A stretch of DNA of 50,315 nt from an uncultured Anaerotruncus sp. (GTDB lineage: Bacteria; Bacillota; Clostridia; Oscillospirales; Ruminococcaceae): positions 1-50,315 of the forward strand of contig CAJFPF010000018.1 in the NCBI GenBank assembly GCA_904398655.1, given 5' to 3'. The notes beneath the pieces are model-generated. The model did not search any database. It had not been told where the DNA came from and worked only from the letters and a program-made list of their open reading frames with translations. The stretch's first letter is position 1, and every line of letters starts with the position of its first letter. A program made the translations under genes and the position numbers. This document shows positions 24,550-32,386 of this stretch, one piece after another.

Positions 24550-25866
24550 ATGAAAAGAATCTTAACAGCACTGCTCGCGGTCACAACAATGGCCGGGCTG
24601 GCAATCCCGGCATTTGCCATACCAGCTACCAGCCCGGACAGTCCCCTGGATGTGGGCATCTCCTTTTCTCCCGGGCTGCGGGCTTACGATGCAGATGGAA
24701 ATGATATCACCGGCTCCGACGCCCAGGTGGATCAAAGCGGCGGACAGCTGACCATTGACCCCATGGTGCCCGGAACCACCGCATACATCCCTCTCTCCGG
24801 TTATAATAACCAACGTGTCACCTTCTCCTTTGACGGCAGCACAGGGGATCGGAATTATAATATTTCGGACTTTGGCGACTCCTCCCTATGGCGGGTGAGC
24901 CTGTCGAAAGATACCGGCCGCGGGCTTGTGAAATCCATCACCGTGGAGAACGATAAAAATCTGGGTGGGGACGCGAAAGATTATGGGCGCGGCACCTGGC
25001 TAAAAATTGTGCTGAACGACAGCACGATGACCTCCGAGGAAAAATTCCAAGGGACGGTGACTTTGAAGGCCCGGAAAGATACAACCGATACCAGCAACAA
25101 CGGCTATTCCAAAGCCAACGGCAACGATCCCACCGTGATGTCCGGGGACACCCTCTCCTTTGATGTCACCCTCTGGGTCAATAACCCCGGGGTCTCTCGA
25201 TCCGATGGCACCATCGACACTGGCAGCAACGCCTATTTTGATCCCACCGCCAATGAGACCAACTCGTTGATCTGGGGGGACGACCGCGCGGCGTTGAAGT
25301 TTGACGCCAGCGATGACCCGGGTAAATTCTATGCCCAGCTCTCCACCAAAAGCATGAACTCCATCTATGTGGAATACGGTGATCCTGCGGGCGCGGATCT
25401 TTGGTTCTATGACTTTGTCGGCCATCCCTCCATCCCCTCTACCTCCCGTGCCACCTTGACTTTGGGGATTCCCTGGGATACCTCCGCTGACTACGTCCCC
25501 ATGCCGGAGGACTGCTACATCTACGAATTGGATGCGGACGGCACTCTGACGGACGTTACCAGCCAGTTTACCTACAGCGAGGATTTGGCGGATATCGCTG
25601 GATGGAGCACCCGGACACGGGTCCTGGGCACCTATATCGTGTCCGATATGGAGCTGGATTTGAGCAGCGGAACCTCTGACAACGGCTCCCATGACCAGGG
25701 CTCCTCCAACGCCGGTCAGGACAACACCTCGGACAACGGTTCGAACACCCCTGACAAGGGCATCCCGAATACCGGAGCTGTCGATATGGTGAATGAGGCC
25801 ACCGTGGCCTCCGTCGTCTCCCTGAGCGCTGCGGGCGCGATCGCCTTCCGCAAGAGCTGTCGGTAA
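24550..25866 (+). CDS. Sortase-type surface protein with IPNTG motif
   Basis: The 438-residue protein has a signal peptide (MKRILTALLAVTTMAGLAI, cut near AFA). A large beta-rich Ser/Thr/Asn/Asp-rich region (about 25-370) follows, then a disordered Ser/Asn/Gly linker (about 375-405). The end is IPNTGAVDM followed by a weakly hydrophobic stretch and the basic tail RKSCR. The end has the architecture of an LPxTG-like sorting signal; related NPxTGA/IPxTGA ends are common in gut Oscillospiraceae. No domain is recognised in the middle, which has no catalytic motif. AGGAGG precedes ATG 24550. Its promoter shares the regulatory repeats of the glycosylation operon, so it may be a target of that modification (inference). 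Confidence 0.75.
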   Translation: MKRILTALLAVTTMAGLAIPAFAIPATSPDSPLDVGISFSPGLRAYDADGNDITGSDAQVDQSGGQLTIDPMVPGTTAYIPLSGYNNQRVTFSFDGSTGDRNYNISDFGDSSLWRVSLSKDTGRGLVKSITVENDKNLGGDAKDYGRGTWLKIVLNDSTMTSEEKFQGTVTLKARKDTTDTSNNGYSKANGNDPTVMSGDTLSFDVTLWVNNPGVSRSDGTIDTGSNAYFDPTANETNSLIWGDDRAALKFDASDDPGKFYAQLSTKSMNSIYVEYGDPAGADLWFYDFVGHPSIPSTSRATLTLGIPWDTSADYVPMPEDCYIYELDADGTLTDVTSQFTYSEDLADIAGWSTRTRVLGTYIVSDMELDLSSGTSDNGSHDQGSSNAGQDNTSDNGSNTPDKGIPNTGAVDMVNEATVASVVSLSAAGAIAFRKSCR

Positions 25867-25909
25867 TTCTTCATTTTGCTTCTCCTAAAAATCAGTTTTC
25901 AAATTGCGA

Positions 25910-25945
25910 CGAAATGGCCAGTTGCCTCCACAACTGGCCATTTCG
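25910..25945 (+). terminator. Hairpin after the surface protein gene
   Basis: A perfect 15-bp stem (25910-25924 with 25931-25945). There is no strong T run on the plus strand, so its efficiency is uncertain. Confidence 0.6.
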
Positions 25946-26080
25946 CTGTGTGTATCCGTATTTTAAAACGGCATCCAACCTCATAACCACAGGAAGGAAC
26001 CGGCACCTGCCTTCTGAAATCGTGCCCCATTATCAAACAAAAAGCCTTCCCGCCTGCCAGTTGGGCGATGTGTTCCAAAG

Positions 26081-26108
26081 TTGTTATAGGTAGTTTATAG
26101 ATTATTTA
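26081..26108 (+). promoter_or_regulatory. Possible promoter of the P-type ATPase gene
   Basis: TTGTTA (26081-26086), 16-bp spacer, TATTTA (26103-26108), about 50 nt before ATG 26159. The match is moderate. Confidence 0.4.
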
Positions 26109-26158
26109 ATGGGGTGGGGTATGTTGGTACTAGTGAACGTATCAGGAGGCGAATGGAC

Positions 26159-28507
26159 ATGAAACCAAACCCTTTATTACAAGGAATCACCGACGCCGGA
26201 GCGCAACACCTGCGGGAGAGCGGCAAGGGGAATACCCCTCCTCCCTCCATCACCAAGCCCACCGGGCAGATCGTTCGAGAAAATGTCTGCACCCTTTTTA
26301 ATCTGTTCAATCTGCTCATCGCCATCGCACTAGCCTTTGTTGGTGCTTGGTCCAATCTCTTATTTATCCTAATCATCCTACTCAATACGGTCATTGGAAT
26401 TGTGCAGGAGCTCCATGCGAAGAAACTGGTGGAACAGATTGCCGTTCTCACCGCTCCCAGGACGCATGTTCTGCGCAGCGGAACTCTACGGGAGATTCCG
26501 GTAGAGGAGTTGGTCCTGGGGGATATCATAACGCTGAACGGCGGAACGCAGATCCCCGCAGGCGCTGTACTTTTGGACGGGGAGATCGAAGCGGATGAGT
26601 CCCTTCTCACGGGAGAATCCACACCGATGATCAAGCGGCCTGGAGCCAAACTTCTTTCTGGCAGCATTGTGGTTTCCGGCGCCTGCCTGGCGCGAGTGGA
26701 GCAGGTGGGCGCTGAAAATTATGCCACACGCCTCACGCAGGAAGCAAAAGCGGCCCGGTCCGCCCCTTCGGAACTGCTATCGTCCATGCGGAAAGTAACC
26801 CATTTCACTGCTTTTCTGATTCCTCCGCTGGGGGCAGTTCTGCTGATACAAGCTTATTTTTTGCGGGGAGAGCCTCTATTTGCGGCAGTGACCACCACCG
26901 CCGCCGGCCTATTGGGGATGTTGCCCAAGGGGTTGGTACTGTTGATCACCGTCAGCCTGGCTGTGGGGGCAGCTAAACTGGCAAAATCCCGGGTACTGGT
27001 ACAAAATTTGTTCTCATTGGAAGGTCTGGCCCATGTGGATGTGCTCTGTTTGGACAAAACCGGCACCCTCACACAGGGAGATATGCGCATTGAACAACTG
27101 ATCCCCCTCTCCGACTTTTCGCCCTCCCTATTGGAGGAGGCAATGGGTGATTTCTTATCCCACAGCGATGACAACAACGCCACCTTCCAAGCCATGCGCA
27201 GCTATTTCCCCCAAAAGGGCAGCGGCCAAAAGCCCAGTGGTAAAGTCCCATTTTCCTCCCAACGCAAATGGAGCGCAATGACTTTTCCAGATTTCGGCAC
27301 TTTGGCAATCGGCGCCCCCGAGAGGATGACGGGAGTTCAGTTTCCCCCAGCGCTGCAGGAAGCGCTCCGGCAGGGCAAACGGATCTTGTGTATCGCAAAT
27401 ACAACACAGGCGGTGACCGCCTCCGATCCCCTTCCTCCCATGCACGCATTGGCCGCTTTGGTATTCTCCGACCCCATTCGGACTGATGCAGCAGACACCC
27501 TGTCCTACTTCCAACATGAGGGCGTTGCTGTCAAAATCCTCTCGGGCGATCATCCAGAAACTGCGGCGGCTGTGGCCCGGCAGGTCGGTCTGGCAGGCGC
27601 CGATGCCTGGGTGGATATGAGTCGGATTTTCGAGCAGCAAGTGGCCTGGGCTGCCGCAAACTATACTGTCTTTGGCCAGGTTTCTCCGGAACAAAAGCGC
27701 CGTTTGGTCCAGGCATTCCAATCCCAAGGGCACCAGGTGGCCATGGTCGGGGATGGGGTCAACGATATTTTAGCGATGCGAGCGGCCGACTACAGCATTG
27801 CCATGGCCCATGGCAGTGAAGCAGCCCGCCAGGCCGCTCAAGTGGTGGCGTTGGACTCCAACTTTGCCGTCCTCCCCCATATCCTTTTGGAGGGCCGCCG
27901 GGTGGTAAATAATATGACCCGAGTAGCTAGCGTTTTCTTTGTAAAAACCATCTATTCCCTCCTGCTCTCCCTACTTTGCATGTTGATGAACCACCCCTTC
28001 CCGCTCATCCCCATCCAGGTGACTTTGATTGATCTATGCATTGAGGGGTATCCCGCCTTCTTCCAGTCGTTTATTCCTGATCGGCAAAAGCTCACCGGAC
28101 GTTTTCTGCCTGCGGTATTGCGCAGTGCGATTCCCAACGCTCTGGCCATCTTGTTTGCGATGCCAATACTGCTTTTTACAAACGAATTCCTGGGCCTGCC
28201 AGCGGGGCAAATTCCGTTGGCGCTCTATCTGGTCATCGGTTCAGTGGAGGTGGAAGCTCTGTTAAAATCCTGTTTCCCCCTTACACCGCTGCGGGGTTTC
28301 CTCTTTTTCACCGCTTCCACGGGATTTTTCATCGGGGTACTGTTGTTCCACCGCATACTGTCGCTGCCCGCCCTTTTGCCAGAATCTCTGCCGGCGATTT
28401 TGGTTGTGTCCATTTTCTCCATCCTAACCGAGCGGCTGGCAACACACCTCTTAAAGCATGTCCCCTCTCTCCAGCGGCCCCGCCCCGCAGCTTCTCCAAT
28501 GGCATAA
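26159..28507 (+). CDS. Cation-transporting P-type ATPase (CtpE-like)
   Basis: The 782-residue protein has all P-type landmarks: actuator motif LLTGES near residue 150, phosphorylation site CLDKTGTLT near 299 and hinge MVGDGVND near 530. There are about ten membrane helices: two pairs before and about six after the catalytic loop. Helix 4 reads MLPKGLVLL, where many calcium ATPases have PEGL, and there is no N-terminal metal-binding domain or CPC motif. It therefore resembles the CtpE-like group, reported to move calcium in mycobacteria, but the ion is uncertain here. ATG 26159 is preceded by AGGAGG at nine bases. It stands alone between its promoter and the terminator 28760-28809. Confidence 0.88.
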   Translation: MKPNPLLQGITDAGAQHLRESGKGNTPPPSITKPTGQIVRENVCTLFNLFNLLIAIALAFVGAWSNLLFILIILLNTVIGIVQELHAKKLVEQIAVLTAPRTHVLRSGTLREIPVEELVLGDIITLNGGTQIPAGAVLLDGEIEADESLLTGESTPMIKRPGAKLLSGSIVVSGACLARVEQVGAENYATRLTQEAKAARSAPSELLSSMRKVTHFTAFLIPPLGAVLLIQAYFLRGEPLFAAVTTTAAGLLGMLPKGLVLLITVSLAVGAAKLAKSRVLVQNLFSLEGLAHVDVLCLDKTGTLTQGDMRIEQLIPLSDFSPSLLEEAMGDFLSHSDDNNATFQAMRSYFPQKGSGQKPSGKVPFSSQRKWSAMTFPDFGTLAIGAPERMTGVQFPPALQEALRQGKRILCIANTTQAVTASDPLPPMHALAALVFSDPIRTDAADTLSYFQHEGVAVKILSGDHPETAAAVARQVGLAGADAWVDMSRIFEQQVAWAAANYTVFGQVSPEQKRRLVQAFQSQGHQVAMVGDGVNDILAMRAADYSIAMAHGSEAARQAAQVVALDSNFAVLPHILLEGRRVVNNMTRVASVFFVKTIYSLLLSLLCMLMNHPFPLIPIQVTLIDLCIEGYPAFFQSFIPDRQKLTGRFLPAVLRSAIPNALAILFAMPILLFTNEFLGLPAGQIPLALYLVIGSVEVEALLKSCFPLTPLRGFLFFTASTGFFIGVLLFHRILSLPALLPESLPAILVVSIFSILTERLATHLLKHVPSLQRPRPAASPMA

Positions 28508-28759
28508 AGCCACTGGTTCCAGGGGATCGACAGGAAGTCCTCCCATTCCTCCTATAGAGGGGCTGAAGGGTTGCGGCCCTTGAATACTGCTACAAATTTG
28601 ACGGATTTTGGGAGAAAGGGCAGTCGGAAGGGATCCCGGACAGGGACGGGATGCCCACAAACAGATGGATGCCATGGTATGGCCAGCCAAATAAAGACGC
28701 TCCGCAAAACAGGCACGCATCCAAGCAAAATTGAGGGTGGATGACCATCCATATGGTCC
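28508..28759. other. Non-coding stretch after the P-type ATPase gene
   Basis: With the terminator it forms a 308-base gap up to the TetR stop codon. I see no ORF with a ribosome site, no repeat and no recognisable remnant; a minus-strand open frame here has Pro/Ser/Trp-rich content unlike a protein. Confidence 0.5.
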
Positions 28760-28809
28760 AAAAAAGAGGAAACCAGCTGGAATACCATTCCGCTGGTTTC
28801 CTCTTTTTT
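28760..28809. terminator. Bidirectional terminator (P-type ATPase / TetR)
   Basis: AAAAAAGAGGAAACCAGC (28760-28777) pairs with its complement (28792-28809). An inner GGAAT/ATTCC extends the stem. T runs are present in both directions. Confidence 0.93.
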
Positions 28810-28815
28810 GTCCCG

Positions 28816-29502
28816 CTAGCGGCATTCGTTACGCCCTGACCCGGCGGGAGGCTCTCTGTTGGGGGCTGGGCTCGACGGGCCATCCACCTGTTGGAGCACT
28901 CCAAACAAAATCATATCCAATAGGTCCTCCACCATTTCCAACATAGAATGAAGATCCTGTTCGGTGTTCTCCCCCTGATAATATGCCAAGCTATTTTGAA
29001 AGGAGGATCCCATCGTTTCCAGATATCGGGTCGCCTTTTCATAATCCAGTCCGGGGCGCAGGGCCATCCTGGCTACAAACTGGCTCAAGAACTTCCGGTT
29101 CATCTCCCGGATGGGTGCACGCAGTTGCTGAATCTGCTCTGCCAAATGTTTTGGCGGGCGGATCATGGCGTTTTCAAAAATGACCTTCTGTTTGGGATGG
29201 AACTGGAAAAAATATTCCCGGGTCAGGAAGTAATTTTTCACGGTATCCAGGGTATTTTTTCCCTGGGCTGTTTCCATCTCTTGTTCAATATAGGCCTTTA
29301 GGTCGGTAAACGTACGCTTGACACAGGACAAAAAAAGGTCATCTTTATTGGAGTAGTAGTGATACATCATCCCTTTAGAGATGCCATGTTTTCCACAGAT
29401 CCGCTCCATGTTGACTTGATCGTAGCCAAACGTACCAAACTCCTCCAGGGCTGCCTGATAAATTTCCTCTTTACTGCGCTCCTGCCGCTCCTTTTGGGTC
29501 AC
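28816..29502 (-). CDS. TetR-family transcriptional repressor
   Basis: The 228-residue protein has an N-terminal TetR helix-turn-helix (YDQVNMERICGKHGISKGMM, then YHYYSNKDDLFLSC, residues 27-60) and a helical ligand domain. It starts with a GTG at 29502 that overlaps the antiporter stop codon (GTGA), so the two are translationally coupled. The palindromes upstream of the antiporter are its likely operators, giving self-regulation of the two-gene operon. Such pairs usually respond to a toxic ligand or ion stress. The inducer is unknown. Confidence 0.92.
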   Translation of the reverse strand: MTQKERQERSKEEIYQAALEEFGTFGYDQVNMERICGKHGISKGMMYHYYSNKDDLFLSCVKRTFTDLKAYIEQEMETAQGKNTLDTVKNYFLTREYFFQFHPKQKVIFENAMIRPPKHLAEQIQQLRAPIREMNRKFLSQFVARMALRPGLDYEKATRYLETMGSSFQNSLAYYQGENTEQDLHSMLEMVEDLLDMILFGVLQQVDGPSSPAPNREPPAGSGRNECR

Positions 29503-30740
29503 GTGGTCCTGCCCCCTTCCGCTTTATGCAATTCGCCCGCCCATTCAAATCCCTTTTTGGCTATAAACACTGCAATGATCTCATTGATTACAGCCGCCGC
29601 CGCAATGGTTCCCTGGATGATGGAGGCGCATTCCGGGGCGGGGCCGTCCAAAACGGATACCGCAATTCCTGTGAACACCAGAGAAACACCTGAATGGGGA
29701 AGCAATGTAAATCCCAGGTATTTTTTTACAGTTTCGGGGGCATGGGTAATAGCGGCTCCAAAATAGGCCCCGCTGTACTTCCCAATCGCCCGGGCAGCAA
29801 TATAGACCGCGGTATAGATCCCCGCTCCAAAGATCAAATGATAATCCAAAGGCGCCCCCAAGTCCAAAATGACCACAATCATGGCAAACCCGATGACCGG
29901 ATTCATGACCTTCATCATGTCACTGAGCTGCTTTTCTGTGACCATGTTGGCAAATACAGCGGAAAAAGACATCCCGATGAGCATGAAATTGAGCGCGGGT
30001 GTGGGTAGCATCCGGTTGATAAAAAAGCCAATTCCAGCGGATGCCAGCAGCATAATCAGCATTACCACCAAAGTACTGGTGGGGGTCTTGGTCTGTTGAA
30101 GCATTTTCCCTGTAATAAATCCTGTGATTGTCCCAATGATTACCGGAAGAAATACCAGGAAGATGACAACGGAAACCGGGATGCCCGCGGTGGAGATGTG
30201 GGCGGAGACAAACGCAATTACCAAAAAGAACACCAGGGCACCCACCAGATCGTCCAAAGCCGCCATGGGGATCAATGTTTTTGTCACCGGCCCGTCTGTT
30301 TTCAGGTCATTGACCACGGATAGAGAGGGGGCCGGGGCGGTGGCTAGGGCAATTCCGCCAAACATGAAGGCCAAATAGAGGGGGATCCCCGCGAACCAAA
30401 AGATGACGCCAAACACCAGGCTGACTACCAAAAAGGTCCCCAATGACTCTGTGATGGTGGTGACCAGAATTTGGGGGCCCGCCTTCTTCATCTGTTTCCA
30501 GATCAGTTCGGTGCCAATCATCAGGCCGAATGTACACTCCAAAATGCTTTCCAGAATGCCAAACCACTGGGAATCCAGCACAGAGCCTCCCAGCAGGTTC
30601 AGGGCATGGGGGCCAATGAGCATCCCGGCAATCAGCCAGCCCAGGATGGAGGGCAATTTGAGTTTTGAGATCAACTTTCCTGCCACAAATGCAATTCCAA
30701 CCGCAAATAAAAGCCGTAGCAGGTCCATCAGGATATTCAT
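29499..30740 (-). CDS. Cation/proton antiporter (CPA2 family)
   Basis: The 413-residue membrane protein has about twelve helices and CPA2 features. An N-terminal LPSILGWLIAGMLIGP and a mid-protein ALDDLVGAL carry the adjacent Asp pair near residue 163, which in electrogenic antiporters binds Na+ and H+. Related proteins exchange Na+ or K+ for protons. No C-terminal RCK/TrkA-N domain is present. ATG 30740 has AAGGGG upstream. It is the first gene of an operon with tetR and is preceded by two inverted repeats. Confidence 0.9.
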   Translation of the reverse strand: MNILMDLLRLLFAVGIAFVAGKLISKLKLPSILGWLIAGMLIGPHALNLLGGSVLDSQWFGILESILECTFGLMIGTELIWKQMKKAGPQILVTTITESLGTFLVVSLVFGVIFWFAGIPLYLAFMFGGIALATAPAPSLSVVNDLKTDGPVTKTLIPMAALDDLVGALVFFLVIAFVSAHISTAGIPVSVVIFLVFLPVIIGTITGFITGKMLQQTKTPTSTLVVMLIMLLASAGIGFFINRMLPTPALNFMLIGMSFSAVFANMVTEKQLSDMMKVMNPVIGFAMIVVILDLGAPLDYHLIFGAGIYTAVYIAARAIGKYSGAYFGAAITHAPETVKKYLGFTLLPHSGVSLVFTGIAVSVLDGPAPECASIIQGTIAAAAVINEIIAVFIAKKGFEWAGELHKAEGGRTT

Positions 30741-30766
30741 AGCAGAGATCCCCTTTTGAAATTTGT

Positions 30767-30820
30767 AGACGATTCCGTCTCTTTATTAGGAAGTGTATTC
30801 TTTTTAGACGGTTCCGTCTA
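30767..30820 (-). promoter_or_regulatory. TetR operators and promoter of the antiporter operon
   Basis: Two related palindromes, AGACGATTCCGTCT (30767-30780) and TAGACGG-TT-CCGTCTA (30805-30820), flank a TAATAA -10-like box (30783-30788 on the minus strand). The upstream one sits where the -35 would be. The layout is typical for TetR repression. Confidence 0.78.
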
Positions 30821-30830
30821 TATTGATTCA

Positions 30831-30852
30831 TGAACCATTTGTGAACTTTTTG
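30831..30852 (+). repeat. Tandem 11-bp direct repeat upstream of the VTC operon
   Basis: TGAACCATTTG is followed directly by TGAACTTTTTG (two mismatches). The 11-bp pitch is like that of OmpR-type regulator sites. It lies 157 bp before the VTC gene and just outside the TetR operator. Confidence 0.5.
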
Positions 30853-31008
30853 GAAACTAGCAGGCCCCTCCCCCTTTTCGGCAGCTTTTCGAGGCTGCCT
30901 GCCAAAGGTTCCCAGCCTTGCGGCGGTATCTCCATTTCCTCCTCTAAAGTTCATTTAAGGTTTCCTATGTAAAATTGGCGTAAACCCCAGAAGAGGAGCG
31001 ATTTTGTG

Positions 31009-31680
31009 ATGGAATTCCGCCACGAATGGAAACATGAGATTTCTGTTTTTGACCTATTCTCTCTGCGGCAGCGGCTGCGCGCGGTCGCCCAGCCAGATCC
31101 CCATGCGTCCGACGGGGCCTATCGGATCCGCAGCCTTTATTTTGACAATTCCGCCGACAAGGCGCTCCGAGAAAAATTGGACGGTATAAATTTTCGGGAA
31201 AAGTTCCGGATCCGCTATTATAACGGCGATCCAACCCTGCTTCATCTGGAAAAGAAAAGTAAGGTTGGCAGCCTTTGTAACAAACAGAGCGCCCCCCTGC
31301 GCCTGGAAGAGGCGCAGGCGGTGGTGGAGGGGGAGCTCTCTTGGATGGCTGGCTGTGACAGGCCGCTGATCCAGGAGCTCTATTGCAAAATGACACAGCA
31401 GGGGTTGCGTCCCAAAACGATTGTGGATTACATACGGGAGCCCTTTATCTATGGGCCGGGCAACGTCCGGATCACCCTGGACTCCCAGATTCGGACCGGG
31501 ATGTTTTGCAGGGATTTTCTCAATCCCTCTTGCATAACCGTCCCCGCCGGAAATGTTCCAGCAATTTTAGAGGTAAAGTGGGATGCGTTCCTGCCTTCGG
31601 TCATCCGTGACGTGGTGCAGCTGGAGGGGTGCCGGACGACGTCGTTTTCCAAATATGCCGCCTGCCGCATCTATGGATAA
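31009..31680 (+). CDS. VTC-domain (polyphosphate polymerase-like) protein
   Basis: The 223-residue protein has the VTC-domain tunnel motifs. There is an N-terminal FRHEWKHEI with basic residues, IRSLYFDN at residues 40-47, REKFRIRYY at 63-71, LEKKSK near 80, VRITLDSQIRTG near 150 and AILEVKWD near 185, whose Glu is the expected metal-binding residue. In yeast the Vtc4 domain makes polyphosphate from ATP. Bacterial stand-alone versions are poorly tested. ATG 31009 follows AAGAGGAG. It is the first gene of a three-gene operon with DUF4956 and CotH. Confidence 0.88.
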   Translation: MEFRHEWKHEISVFDLFSLRQRLRAVAQPDPHASDGAYRIRSLYFDNSADKALREKLDGINFREKFRIRYYNGDPTLLHLEKKSKVGSLCNKQSAPLRLEEAQAVVEGELSWMAGCDRPLIQELYCKMTQQGLRPKTIVDYIREPFIYGPGNVRITLDSQIRTGMFCRDFLNPSCITVPAGNVPAILEVKWDAFLPSVIRDVVQLEGCRTTSFSKYAACRIYG

Positions 31681-31703
31681 AAATTAGGAGGGAGCTGTTC
31701 CAG

Positions 31704-32375
31704 ATGACATTTCATGATATTTTTAAATCCAGCTTTTTGGAAAACGCAACCAGCGTTTCCCTCTTGGATATGGGCATTGCGTTGCTGCTCGCCTTTGGTC
31801 TGGGTCTGTTTATCTTTCTGGTCTATAAAAAAACATTTTCCGGTGTGATGTATTCCTCCAGCTTTGGTGTGACCCTGATTGCACTGACGATGATTACCAC
31901 ATTGGTCATTCTCGCTGTCACCAGCAACATTGTCCTTTCCCTCGGCATGGTGGGCGCACTCTCCATTGTCCGATTCCGCACAGCCATCAAAGAGCCGCTG
32001 GATATCGCGTTTTTGTTTTGGTCCATTGCTGTTGGAATCGTCCTGGCCGCCGGCATCCTTCCGCTGGCCGTCATCGGCAGCGTGTTCATCGGGTTGATCC
32101 TTCTACTATTTGTCAATCAAAAATCCCACTGGAATCCCTATATTGTGATTATTCGCTGTGGCGGATCCGAAAGCGAGCAGAGGGCCAGATCCTATCTGGA
32201 ACAGCAGGTGCAGCGCTGTGTGGTCAAAAGCAAAACAGCCCAGAGAGGGGCGATTGAGCTGACCATGGAAATCCGCCTGAAGGGGGAGAACACCGATTTT
32301 ATCAATCAGCTTTCCCAATTGGAAGATGTCCATAGCGCTGTATTGGTCAGTTATAACGGCGACTACATGGGCTGA
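31704..32375 (+). CDS. DUF4956 membrane protein
   Basis: The 223-residue protein has about four membrane helices in its first 135 residues, including the well-conserved SLGMVGALSIVRFRTAIKEP between helices, and a soluble C-terminal domain (about 140-223). This is the DUF4956 pattern. The family lies beside VTC-domain and CotH genes in many Firmicutes and has no assigned activity. The RFRTAIKEP loop has charged residues that could handle phosphate (inference). GGAGGGAG precedes ATG 31704, 23 bases after the VTC stop. Confidence 0.88.
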   Translation: MTFHDIFKSSFLENATSVSLLDMGIALLLAFGLGLFIFLVYKKTFSGVMYSSSFGVTLIALTMITTLVILAVTSNIVLSLGMVGALSIVRFRTAIKEPLDIAFLFWSIAVGIVLAAGILPLAVIGSVFIGLILLLFVNQKSHWNPYIVIIRCGGSESEQRARSYLEQQVQRCVVKSKTAQRGAIELTMEIRLKGENTDFINQLSQLEDVHSAVLVSYNGDYMG

Positions 32376-32386
32376 GGTAAATAATC

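Noticed and set aside
28451..28825. 124-codon minus-strand frame in the gap after the P-type ATPase
   Set aside because: It runs through the strong terminator at 28760-28809 and has no family resemblance.
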